Source: Streptomyces composti (GTDB lineage: Bacteria; Actinomycetota; Actinomycetes; Streptomycetales; Streptomycetaceae). From it: DNA of 64,000 nt. Below, one piece after another: positions 52,147-60,481 of this stretch. The notes below the pieces were generated by a model, which was not told the origin of the DNA, did no database searches, and worked only from the letters and a program-made list of their open reading frames with translations. The stretch is from NCBI RefSeq assembly GCF_012034205.1, contig NZ_JAATEM010000017.1, positions 99,856 through 163,855 on the forward strand, in the 5' to 3' direction. Position numbers and translations under genes: made by a program. Every line of letters begins with the position of its first letter. The stretch's first letter is position 1.

Positions 52147-52695
52147 TCACCGGCGCCCGCCGAACTGCCAGTTGTGCACCTCGACGGCGGCGTACCGGTC
52201 AGTGGTCAGCAGGGCGCGCGCCGCGTCCGGGTCCGGGGCCCTGACCAGCGCCGCCGTGCCGAGCCAGGTGGCTCCGTCGTCGGACAGCAGCGGCCCGTAG
52301 GCGATCAGCTCGTCCGCGTCCGGCGGCACGGTGAGGTCCGCGGGCCGCCCCGCGCCGAGACCGAGCACCAGGTACCGGTTGCCGCCGGCGGGGCCTCCGG
52401 GAAAGTCCCACATGGTGCGGCCCAGCAGGTTGCGCCACCGCCGCAGGAGCACATCGCGGTAGACGCCCGCCTGGTGATTCGGCTCGTCGAAGGCGAACGC
52501 GCGGGCGGCGACGGGATCAGGCAGATGGACGATGTGCACGCTGCCGGTGGGCGTGTCCCCGTCGTCGGCGAGGGTCGGACCGCGAGCGATCATCTCCTTC
52601 GCGTACCGGTCCATGTAGGACCAGTGCTTCTCCGCCAGCTCGTAGCGCAGCGGCAGGGAGTCCGGCCGGTCGCGGTGGTAACAGAAGAACTCCAT
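52147..52695 (-). CDS. two-domain YciI-like protein
   Basis: A 182-residue protein with two ferredoxin-like YciI domains. The first has MEFFCYHRDRP, HWSYMDRYAKEMIARGPTL and PVAARAFAFDEPN; the second RYLVLGLGAG, DELIAYGPLLSDDG and DPDAARALLTTDRYAAVEV, the usual His/Asp-containing pattern at domain ends. YciI proteins are small cytosolic proteins, some acting as dehalogenases or muconolactone-isomerase relatives; here the role is unknown. Start ATG 52695 is preferred over GTG 52701. Confidence 0.85.
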   Translation of the reverse strand: MEFFCYHRDRPDSLPLRYELAEKHWSYMDRYAKEMIARGPTLADDGDTPTGSVHIVHLPDPVAARAFAFDEPNHQAGVYRDVLLRRWRNLLGRTMWDFPGGPAGGNRYLVLGLGAGRPADLTVPPDADELIAYGPLLSDDGATWLGTAALVRAPDPDAARALLTTDRYAAVEVHNWQFGGRR

Positions 52696-52847
52696 GCGCA
52701 CAGAATCCGCCCCCCGGGGCCGCCGGGGCGAGCGGTTTCCCCGCGGCGCCCGCCCGGCGGCCGAGCCCGCCGGGCCATCACCCGCTCAGTGCGCGCTCAC
52801 CCGCGGCTCTTTCACGCCGTTCAGCCACGCGGAGCGGAGCCGGCGGG

Positions 52848-53727
52848 GCTCAGGCCGGGGTCGCGCCGGCGGGGGTGCTGAAGATGAGCGTGGGCATCTC
52901 CTGCGGCGTGGTGTCGATGTCCCGGGTGCCGCCGGGGTCGGCGTCCCCGCACGGGCCCGGCCGGCCCTTCCCCGACGAGTGGAACGTCGACCTGCCCAAC
53001 CAGGTCGAGGCGGCCGAACGCATCGCACGCCACCGGGGCCTGAATCGAGAGCACGCGGACCGTCTCGGACTGCTCTCCCAGGGGCGGGCGGCCACCGCCT
53101 GGGCGGAGGAGCGCTTCAAGCGGGAGACCTGCGCCGCCCAGGTCCCGACGACCGAGCAGGAGCAGCACACCGGCCAGGGCATGTGGCGCCTGGTGGACCG
53201 GGACGAGGGCCTGCGCGACACGTCCATGGAGGCTCCGGCGGGCCTGCAGCCGGTGATGCCGACGGCCGTGCACACGGCGGGCAACTCCTCGCAGGTGTCC
53301 GGCGGTGCGGCGGCGATCCTGTGGGCGTCCAAGCGCATGGCCCGTGCCCTGAAGCTGAAGTTGAGGGCCCGGATCGTCGCCCATGCACTGGTCGGTGCGA
53401 ACCCCCACGTCCACCTCGACGCCCCGGTCGACGCGACCTACGCGGTGCTGGGCGGCGCCGGGAGGACGCTCCGCGACATCGACCTGGCGGAGATCAACGA
53501 GGCGTTCGCCTCGGTGGTGCTGAGCTGGGCTCAGGTCTTCGACCAGGACCTGGAGAAGGCCGGCGTCGACGGCGGCGCCATCGACCTCGGCCACCCCGTC
53601 GGAGCGACCGGCGCCCGCCTCATCACCACGGCCCTGCACGAACTGAAGCGCACCGACGAGGAGTTCGCCCTCATCACCAGGTGCGCGGGCGGTGCCCTGG
53701 CCACGGGGACGATCATCCAGCGGTTGC
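52848..53727 (+). pseudogene. 5'-truncated steroid-type acetyl-CoA acyltransferase (thiolase)
   Basis: The frame carries the later two thirds of a thiolase: SCGVVSMSRVPPGS, GMWRLVDRDEGLRDTSME, TAVHTAGNSSQVSGGAAA, LAEINEAFASVVLSWAQ, GHPVGATGARLITTAL (His) and RCAGGALATGTIIQRL (second Cys). The N-terminal region with the nucleophilic Cys is missing, upstream sequence is unrelated, and the normal stop is absent, so the frame runs on into tandem repeats. The motif set is that of steroid 3-ketoacyl-CoA thiolases (FadA5/FadA6-like). It cannot be catalytically active as it stands. Confidence 0.8.
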
Positions 53728-53786
53728 AGGACGGGGCACTCCGGGGACTCGCGGACCGTCCGAGGGAGCTCGCAACCGGGACCGCA

Positions 53787-53888
53787 CCACATTCCGCAGC
53801 CAACCGCACCCCGCACCGCACCACATTCCGCAGCCAACCGCACCCCGCACCGCACCACATTCCGCAGCCAACCGCACCCCGCACCGCA
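53787..53888. repeat. 34-bp tandem repeat, three copies
   Basis: The unit beginning CCACATTCCGCAGCCAACCG recurs at 53787, 53821 and 53855 with almost no divergence. A 34-bp period is not a multiple of three, so each copy would be read in a different frame. It follows the stop-less thiolase remnant and precedes the eccD terminus. Confidence 0.9.
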
Positions 53889-54026
53889 CCGCGCTCCACG
53901 GCGAACCGCTCGTGCAGCCCTCACCCGGTGGGACCACCACCGTCAACGCCCCCCACCCGATGGCGGGGTGAAACAGCCCGCCGCCGCCTTGACGCCGGGG
54001 CAGCCCGCCCGGCCGGGCGGTGCCGC

Positions 54027-55571
54027 TCACCCCGTCATGGAGCGCACCGTCGCATACACGTCGAAGACCGCGAGGGCCAGCGGCACCAGGGTCAGCAGGA
54101 CGAACGCCTCGGCGATCTCCAGGAACCGGCCCCAGAAGGGGGTCGGACCGCTGCGGGAGGCCACCAGGCCGATGGAGGTGATGAGAGCCGCCGCCAGCCC
54201 GATGGCGGCGATCAGCCAGACGGTGCGGATGTCCAGGTCGGCGCGGTCGCCTGCCAGTGCGTCGCGGATGATCGCGTGCGGCGGGTTCAGCGCCAGGCCC
54301 AGCCCGAGCGCGGTCAGCGAGCCGAGCCCCGCGATCAGCACGGTGGCGACCTGGGCGGTGTAGCGGAAGAGCTGAGCCCGCATCAGCAGGGCGATGCCGG
54401 TGGCCAGCGCGAGGAGCCGGCCCCACAGACCGCCGGAGAAGCTCAGCACCAGGGCGGCGCCGACCGAGAGCAGCGCACAGCCCCCGACCAGGCCGACCAG
54501 GAGCTCGTGGCCGCGGCGTGCCTGCGCCTCGATGCGGCCGGCGTCCACCGGCTGGTGCGGTTCGGGGTCGTTGCCGTAGGTGCTGCGCGTGGCGGTGTCC
54601 GGCGTCTCGAAGCCGATGGGCAGCCGCGCGAAGCGCACCGAAAGGCCCGGGAGGAAGGCGAGGGCGCCGATGGCGACGGGTGCGCACGCGGCGGCGATCT
54701 CCGCCGGGGACCAGCGCAGCAGCAGCGCCGCCAGGGTGACGGCGAGGGCGGTGCCCGAGGCGGCCGTACAGGCGACGAAGGGGCCGTCGCCGCGCGGCGA
54801 GCACAGGGTGAGGATCACGGAGGCCACCAGCACCGCGGCGCAGGCGAGCAGGAACTGGAGCTTGCCGATGCCCTGTCCGGCGGACAGCGACAGCAGTCCG
54901 GACCCGGCCACCCCGACGCTGGGCAGCGCGCCGAGGCCGAGCGCCACGGCACCGCCCCGGTCGCCGTAGACGCGGGCGCGGACGCAGGCGAGGACGACGA
55001 GGAGCGCCCCTGCGACTCCGGCGAGGATGCCGGGCAGGCTGTGCATGTCGTGGCGCGGGTCGGCGTTCCAGGCGGTGAACGCGAGCAGCGCCGACAGCAC
55101 CCCTCCGCCGACGAGGCCCGCGGCGCGGGTGAGGTCGCGGCTCCACAGGGAGCGGTCCCGGGTCACCGCGGAGGCCACCGCCTCGGAGACGTCGTCGACG
55201 ACGGCCGGCGGCAGCGACTCCGAGAAGGGGCGCAGGGTGAGCAGTTCGCCGTCGAGAATGCGCTGGGCCGCGAACGACCGGGAGCTGTCCAGGACCGCGC
55301 CGTCCCTGCGGACCAGGTGGTAGCCGACCGGCGCGCCGTCGGCGGCGGTCTGCCGGGACAGCCGGAGGATCTCCGGCAGCAGGTCGGCGACCGGCACGTC
55401 GTCGGGCAGCGCCACGTCGATCCTGGCGTCGGGCGCGACGATGGTGACGCGGCAGAACCCGAGGCCGGCGGCCGCTTGAGCCGGCTGCCCCGGAGCGCCG
55501 CCGCCCGCCGGACCGGCCGCGCCGCCCGGGCCCCCGGTGCCGGTGGCCGCCGTGGAGGCCGTCATACTCAC
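54027..55571 (-). CDS. eccD: type VII secretion membrane protein EccD
   Basis: A 514-residue protein. After a Gly/Ala/Pro-rich start, a ubiquitin-like domain (FCRVTIVAPDARIDVALPDDVPVADLLPEIL, residues about 35-110) precedes about eleven transmembrane segments, the EccD layout that forms the ESX membrane channel. GTG 55571 is chosen (GGGGAG 6 nt upstream); ATG 55565 is six bases inside. It is divergent from eccC, with 211 bp between. No EsxA/B or EccB/E is visible in the window. Confidence 0.93.
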   Translation of the reverse strand: MSMTASTAATGTGGPGGAAGPAGGGAPGQPAQAAAGLGFCRVTIVAPDARIDVALPDDVPVADLLPEILRLSRQTAADGAPVGYHLVRRDGAVLDSSRSFAAQRILDGELLTLRPFSESLPPAVVDDVSEAVASAVTRDRSLWSRDLTRAAGLVGGGVLSALLAFTAWNADPRHDMHSLPGILAGVAGALLVVLACVRARVYGDRGGAVALGLGALPSVGVAGSGLLSLSAGQGIGKLQFLLACAAVLVASVILTLCSPRGDGPFVACTAASGTALAVTLAALLLRWSPAEIAAACAPVAIGALAFLPGLSVRFARLPIGFETPDTATRSTYGNDPEPHQPVDAGRIEAQARRGHELLVGLVGGCALLSVGAALVLSFSGGLWGRLLALATGIALLMRAQLFRYTAQVATVLIAGLGSLTALGLGLALNPPHAIIRDALAGDRADLDIRTVWLIAAIGLAAALITSIGLVASRSGPTPFWGRFLEIAEAFVLLTLVPLALAVFDVYATVRSMTG

Positions 55572-55782
55572 CCGCTGCTCCCCCTCGATCTGCCTCGATC
55601 TGCTCGATCTGCTCGGTCCGCCGGTGTGCGCACTGGTTCTGTGCGCACGCGAACATCCGTCGGGCACCCTACCGTCCGCGGGGGTGTGGTGTGATCAGTA
55701 GGATCGCGCGGCGGCCCTCGTCCACCTGACACGGGGTGGTGGACGGCGAATTCGGCGGGTCGGCAAGAGGATTGGTGCAGTT

Positions 55783-58700
55783 GTGAGCCAGATCGTCGTG
55801 AAGCGTCCGCCTCGGGCCCTGCCGCCGGACGTGCCCTCGGGAGAGGTCGTCATCGAGCCGCCGCCCGAACTGCCGCGCAATCAGCACGAGAGCGTGCTGA
55901 TGCAGCTGCTCCCGACGCTCGGCATGGGCGGCTCGGTGGTGTTCTTCTTCACCAGCGGGCAGCCCTTCATGCGCATCATGGGCATGGTGATGATCGCCTC
56001 CACGATCGCCATGTCGATCGCGATGGTGATCCGCTTCCGCCGGGGCAACCAGGGCCAGCTGGCCGACCTGCGCCGCGACTACCTGAGCTATCTGTCGCAG
56101 ACCCGCCGCACCGCCCAGCGGACGGCGAAGGCCCAGCGCGACGCCCAGTACTACCTGCACCCCTCGCCCGAGCAGCTGTGGGCGCTGGTCGCCGAGGGCA
56201 GCCGGGTGTGGGAACGCCGCCCGGCCGACGAGGACTTCGGGCAGGTGCGCATCGGGCTCGGCCCGCAGCCCCTGGCCACGCCCCTGATCGCCCCCGAGAC
56301 CGGCCCGGTCGACCAGCTGGAGCCGCTGACGGCCGGCGCGATGCAGCGGTTCGTCGCGGTGCACAGCGCCCTGGACGGCCTGCCGATGGCGGTCTCGCTG
56401 CGGGCCTTCTACCACGTCACCCTCGGCGGCGAGCCGGAGTCGGTGCGGTCCTCCGCCCGCGCCATGACCGGTTCGCTGGCCGCGCTGCACTCCCCCGAGG
56501 ACCTGATCGTCGCGGTCGCCGCGAGCCGGGAGACGCTGCCGCACTGGGAGTGGGCCAAGTGGCTGCCGCACGTGCAGGTGCCGGGCGTCGCGGACGGCGC
56601 CGGCTCGCGCCGTCTGATCAGCGGCGACCCCCGTGAGATCGAGGACCTGCTGGCCTCCCGCCTCACCGGCCGCCCCCGCTTCCACCCCAACGCGGCGCCC
56701 CTGCCCGAGACCCCGCACATCGTCGTGGTCCTCGACGGGGTGTCCCTGCCGCCCGACTCGCTGCTCGCGAGCCCCGAGGGCCTGCAGGGCGTCACCGTCG
56801 TCGAGGTCGTCGAGGGCGACCCGGCCGGCGCCCACGGCGACCTCACCGTCCTTGTGCAGCCGCGAACCGTACGCCTGGAGTCCGCGCACGGTGCCGTCTA
56901 CGAGGGGACGCCCGACACCCTGTCGTACGAGTCCGCCGAGGCGCTGGCCCGGCAGCTCGCCCCGCTGCGCATGGCCTCCGGCGGGGACGACGACGAACCG
57001 CTGCTGGCGAACCTGGAGTTCACCGACCTGCTGAACCTGGGCGACGCCGCCTCCGTCGACGTCCGCCGCACCTGGCGGCCCCGGTCCCAGGCGGAGCGGC
57101 TGCGGGTGCCGATCGGCGTCGGCGAGGACGGCCGCCCGGTGATGCTCGACATCAAGGAGGCCGCCCAGGAGGGCATGGGCCCGCACGGCCTTTGCGTGGG
57201 CGCCACCGGCTCCGGCAAGTCCGAGCTGCTGCGCACCCTGGTGCTGGGCCTCGCCGTCACCCACTCCTCCGAGACACTGAACTTCGTTCTCGCGGACTTC
57301 AAGGGCGGCGCCACCTTCGCCGGCATGGCACAGATGCCGCACGTCGCCGCCGTCATCACCAACCTGGCCGACGACCTCACCCTCGTCGATCGCATGGGCG
57401 ACTCCATCCGCGGCGAGCTCAACCGCCGCCAGGAGCTGCTCCGCGACGCCGGCAACTACGCCAACATCCACGACTACGAGAAGGCCCGCGCCGCCGGCGC
57501 CCCGCTCCAGCCCATCCCCTCCCTGCTCGTCGTCATCGACGAGTTCAGCGAACTGCTGTCGGCCAAGCCCGACTTCATCGACATGTTCGTGCAGATCGGC
57601 CGCATCGGCCGCTCCCTCGGCGTGCATCTGCTGCTCGCCTCGCAGCGCCTGGAGGAGGGCCGGCTGCGCGGCCTGGAGACCTACCTGTCGTACCGGATCG
57701 GTCTGCGCACCTTCTCCGCCGCCGAGTCCCGGGCGGCCCTCGGCGTGCCCGACGCCTACGAGCTGCCGAACGTGCCCGGCTCCGGCTTCCTGAAACACGG
57801 CACCGACGAGATGGTCCGCTTCAAGGCGGCATACGTCTCCGGCGTCTACCGCTCCGGCCCGCAGCGCGACGTGTCCGCCGACGGCCGGCTGCCGGTGGAC
57901 CGGCGCCCGGTGCTGTTCACCGCCGCCGAGGTCCCCGTCCGCTACGCGCCCATCCCCCACCAGCGCACCGCCTCCCCGAGCACCGGTGCCGGCGATGTGG
58001 ACGACGCCCTCGCGGACACCGTCCTCGACGTGATCGTGCGCCGGCTCGAGGCCCAGGGCCCGGCCGCCCACCAGGTGTGGCTGCCGCCGCTGGACAGCCC
58101 GCCCTCGCTGGACTCGCTGCTGCCCGGCCTGACCGCAGTGGAGGGCCGCGGCCTGACCCCGCCCGACTACGAGGCCGCCGGCCGGCTGGTCGTCCCCGTC
58201 GGCCTCGTCGACAAGCCCTACGAGCAGCGCCGCGACCCGCTCCGGGTGGACTTCTCCGGCGCCGCAGGCCACATGCAGATCCTCGGCGGCCCCCAGTCCG
58301 GCAAGTCCGTCCTGCTCCGCTCCCTGATCTGCTCCTTCGCCCTCACCCACACCCCGCACGAGGTGCAGTTCTACGGCCTCGACTTCGGCGGCGGCGGCAT
58401 GTCCGCGGTCGCCGGGCTGCCGCACGTCGGCGGCATCGCCTCCCGCCTGGACCCGGAGAAGGTCCGGCGCACCGTCGCCGAGGTCTACGGCGTCCTCAAC
58501 CGCCGCGAGGAGTACTTCCGGGCCAACGGCATCCCCTCCATCGCCGAGTACCGCCTCAAGCGGGCCCGCGGCGAGATCTCGGTCACCGACCAGCCCTGGG
58601 GCGACGTCTTCCTGGTCATCGACGGCTGGGCCAACTTCCGCACCGAGTACGAGGCGCTCGACCCGGTGATCCAGGACATCGCCGCCCGTGGCCTCGGCTA

Positions 58701-59763
58701 CGGCGTCCACCTGGTGCTGTCGGCCTCCCGCTCCATGGAGGTGCGCTCCGCGCTCAAGGACAACCTGCTCAACCGGCTCGAACTGCGGCTCGGCGACACC
58801 ATGGACTCCGAGCTGGACCGCAAGGTGGCCGCCAACGTCCCGACCGGCGTGCCCGGCCGGGGCCAGTCCCCGCAGAAGCTCCACTTCATGGCGGCCGTGC
58901 CGCGCATCGACGGACTCACCTCCGACACGGACCTGGCCGACGCCACCACCGCGCTAGCCGCCGAGGTCGCCCGCCACTGGCAGGCGCCCGGCGCCCCCGA
59001 GGTCCGCCTGCTGCCGCGCCGCCTGCCGGCCGAGCAGCTCCCGCCCGGCGACCGCTTCCCGCGGCGCGGCATCGCGTTCGCCCTGGACGAGGACAACCTG
59101 GAGCCGGTCTTCGTCGACTTCGACCAGGACCCGTTCTTCCTGGTCTTCGGCGAGAGCGAGTCCGGCAAGTCCAATCTGCTGCGCCTGCTCATCAAGCAGC
59201 TCACCACCCGCTACCCCGGCGACGAGTGCAAGCTGTTCGTCGTCGACAACCGCCGCTCCCTCCTCGGCGCCACCCCCGACTCGCACCTCGCCGAGTACAT
59301 CCCCATGTCGAACGCCATGGAGCACCACATGGTGGCCCTGGCCGACCTGATGAAGCGCCGCACCCCCACCGCCGACGTCACCGCCCAGCAGCTGCGCGAG
59401 CGCAGCTGGTGGCAGGGTCCGACGGTGTACGTGATCGTCGACGACTACGACCTGGTCGCCACCTCCAGCGGCAACCCGCTCAGCGGCATCACGGAACTCC
59501 TCCCGTTCGCCCGCGACGTCGGCGTCCGCTTCATCCTGGCCCGCTCCACCGCGGGCGCCAGCCGGGCCGGCTACGAGGCGTTCCTGCAGCGCATCAAGGA
59601 ACTCGGCGCCCAGGGCGTGGTCCTGGCCGGCGACCCCACCGAGGGCGACGTCCTCGGCGGCGTCCGCCCCCGCCCGATGCCTCCGGGCCGGGGCGTGTTC
59701 GTCTCGCGGCGCAGGGGGCGTCCGCTGGTGCAGACGGGGTTGGTGAAGGAGGAGGACTACTGA
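55783..59763 (+). CDS. eccC: type VII secretion ATPase EccC
   Basis: A 1326-residue motor protein with two transmembrane helices near residues 40-85 and three FtsK/SpoIIIE ATPase domains. Walker A motifs: GATGSGKSE at 473, GGPQSGKSV at 835, GESESGKSN at 1123. Domain 1 has a Walker B VVIDEFSELL and is likely the catalytically active one. EccCa and EccCb are in one chain, as in Streptomyces and ESX-3-like systems with fused subunits. It recognises substrates by C-terminal signals and drives export. GTG start at 55783. Confidence 0.95.
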   Translation: MSQIVVKRPPRALPPDVPSGEVVIEPPPELPRNQHESVLMQLLPTLGMGGSVVFFFTSGQPFMRIMGMVMIASTIAMSIAMVIRFRRGNQGQLADLRRDYLSYLSQTRRTAQRTAKAQRDAQYYLHPSPEQLWALVAEGSRVWERRPADEDFGQVRIGLGPQPLATPLIAPETGPVDQLEPLTAGAMQRFVAVHSALDGLPMAVSLRAFYHVTLGGEPESVRSSARAMTGSLAALHSPEDLIVAVAASRETLPHWEWAKWLPHVQVPGVADGAGSRRLISGDPREIEDLLASRLTGRPRFHPNAAPLPETPHIVVVLDGVSLPPDSLLASPEGLQGVTVVEVVEGDPAGAHGDLTVLVQPRTVRLESAHGAVYEGTPDTLSYESAEALARQLAPLRMASGGDDDEPLLANLEFTDLLNLGDAASVDVRRTWRPRSQAERLRVPIGVGEDGRPVMLDIKEAAQEGMGPHGLCVGATGSGKSELLRTLVLGLAVTHSSETLNFVLADFKGGATFAGMAQMPHVAAVITNLADDLTLVDRMGDSIRGELNRRQELLRDAGNYANIHDYEKARAAGAPLQPIPSLLVVIDEFSELLSAKPDFIDMFVQIGRIGRSLGVHLLLASQRLEEGRLRGLETYLSYRIGLRTFSAAESRAALGVPDAYELPNVPGSGFLKHGTDEMVRFKAAYVSGVYRSGPQRDVSADGRLPVDRRPVLFTAAEVPVRYAPIPHQRTASPSTGAGDVDDALADTVLDVIVRRLEAQGPAAHQVWLPPLDSPPSLDSLLPGLTAVEGRGLTPPDYEAAGRLVVPVGLVDKPYEQRRDPLRVDFSGAAGHMQILGGPQSGKSVLLRSLICSFALTHTPHEVQFYGLDFGGGGMSAVAGLPHVGGIASRLDPEKVRRTVAEVYGVLNRREEYFRANGIPSIAEYRLKRARGEISVTDQPWGDVFLVIDGWANFRTEYEALDPVIQDIAARGLGYGVHLVLSASRSMEVRSALKDNLLNRLELRLGDTMDSELDRKVAANVPTGVPGRGQSPQKLHFMAAVPRIDGLTSDTDLADATTALAAEVARHWQAPGAPEVRLLPRRLPAEQLPPGDRFPRRGIAFALDEDNLEPVFVDFDQDPFFLVFGESESGKSNLLRLLIKQLTTRYPGDECKLFVVDNRRSLLGATPDSHLAEYIPMSNAMEHHMVALADLMKRRTPTADVTAQQLRERSWWQGPTVYVIVDDYDLVATSSGNPLSGITELLPFARDVGVRFILARSTAGASRAGYEAFLQRIKELGAQGVVLAGDPTEGDVLGGVRPRPMPPGRGVFVSRRRGRPLVQTGLVKEEDY

Positions 59764-59771
59764 CGGCCGGG

Positions 59772-59880
59772 CTCGGTGGAGGACAGGACCACGGACCGCG
59801 GGGTCGGTGGAGGACAAGGACCACGGACCGCCGGGCTCGGTGGTCCAGGAAGACCACGGACGGCAGGGGTCGGTGGAGGA
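59772..59880. repeat. degenerate 31-33-bp tandem repeats after eccC
   Basis: The core TCGGTGGAGGACAAGGACCA recurs at 59773, 59804, 59837 and 59870 with substitutions and small length changes. It fills the gap 59764-59990 between eccC and the next gene, where neither strand has a supported gene. Confidence 0.75.
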
Positions 59881-59990
59881 GGAGGAATCCTGCCGGCAGG
59901 AACAAGGACCGGTGGGGCTTCTCGCATGCTCCGCGGCACGGCAGGCAAGCGGCACGGCTGACCGGCTGAACGCCGGGGAAGGGCGCATCC

Positions 59991-60464
59991 ATGGCATGGG
60001 ACGAGTGGGAGCAGCTGAAGGCGCAGGCCGCCGACGGGACGCCGGCGCAACTGCGGCTGAACCAGTTGCCGGCCGAGGGCGGAGGCGGCGGAAAGCCCGA
60101 TCTGGTCGCTCGCCAGGACGACCTCGGCGCCGTGGGGCATGACGCCTTCGTCCTGCACGGCGATCTCGTCAAGAAGGTGGACATCGCCGGCGCCGGCATG
60201 AACTCCGACCACGCCGGTTCCACCCATCAGGCGGCCACGGAACTCTCCGGCTCCGGCTTCACCATGGGCGACGAACTCATGACGACCCTGTCCGTCTGGG
60301 AGAGCCAGGTGAAGGCCGTCCGCCAGGCCTGCGCCCACATCTCCAACCACCTGGACTACAGCAAGAAGCTGCACGCCAACGACGACGCCCGGATCGCCGC
60401 GGTCATCGCGCAGCGCGACGGCACCGAGCTGCCCGTCTCGGAGCTCGAGAAGTACTTCAAGTAG
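59991..60464 (+). CDS. ESX-locus protein, helical, unknown function
   Basis: A 157-residue cytosolic-type protein. Residues about 42-140 are helical with DELMTTLSVWESQVKAVRQACAHISNHLDYSKKLH, resembling WXG100/ESX-associated helical proteins (a Trp-centred turn VWESQ is present), although the classic WXG is not. It ends EKYFK. ATG 59991; 17 bp separate its stop from the next gene, so they are co-transcribed. Probably a secreted partner or chaperone of the following candidate substrate. Confidence 0.7.
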   Translation: MAWDEWEQLKAQAADGTPAQLRLNQLPAEGGGGGKPDLVARQDDLGAVGHDAFVLHGDLVKKVDIAGAGMNSDHAGSTHQAATELSGSGFTMGDELMTTLSVWESQVKAVRQACAHISNHLDYSKKLHANDDARIAAVIAQRDGTELPVSELEKYFK

Positions 60465-60481
60465 CACGGGGGAAGACCGCC

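Noticed and set aside
53787..53888. CRISPR-like repeats
   Set aside because: The units are directly adjacent with no unique spacers and no cas genes, so this is a plain tandem repeat; the same holds for the arrays at 30015 and 59772.
55669..58884. 1071-codon minus-strand ORF opposite eccC
   Set aside because: An antisense shadow of eccC, whose three ATPase domains are unmistakable on the plus strand.
59757..60467. 236-codon minus-strand ORF overlapping the repeat region and the ESX-locus gene
   Set aside because: It is antisense to a plus-strand gene with good codon bias and lies in a tightly spaced operon; half of it is translated repeat.
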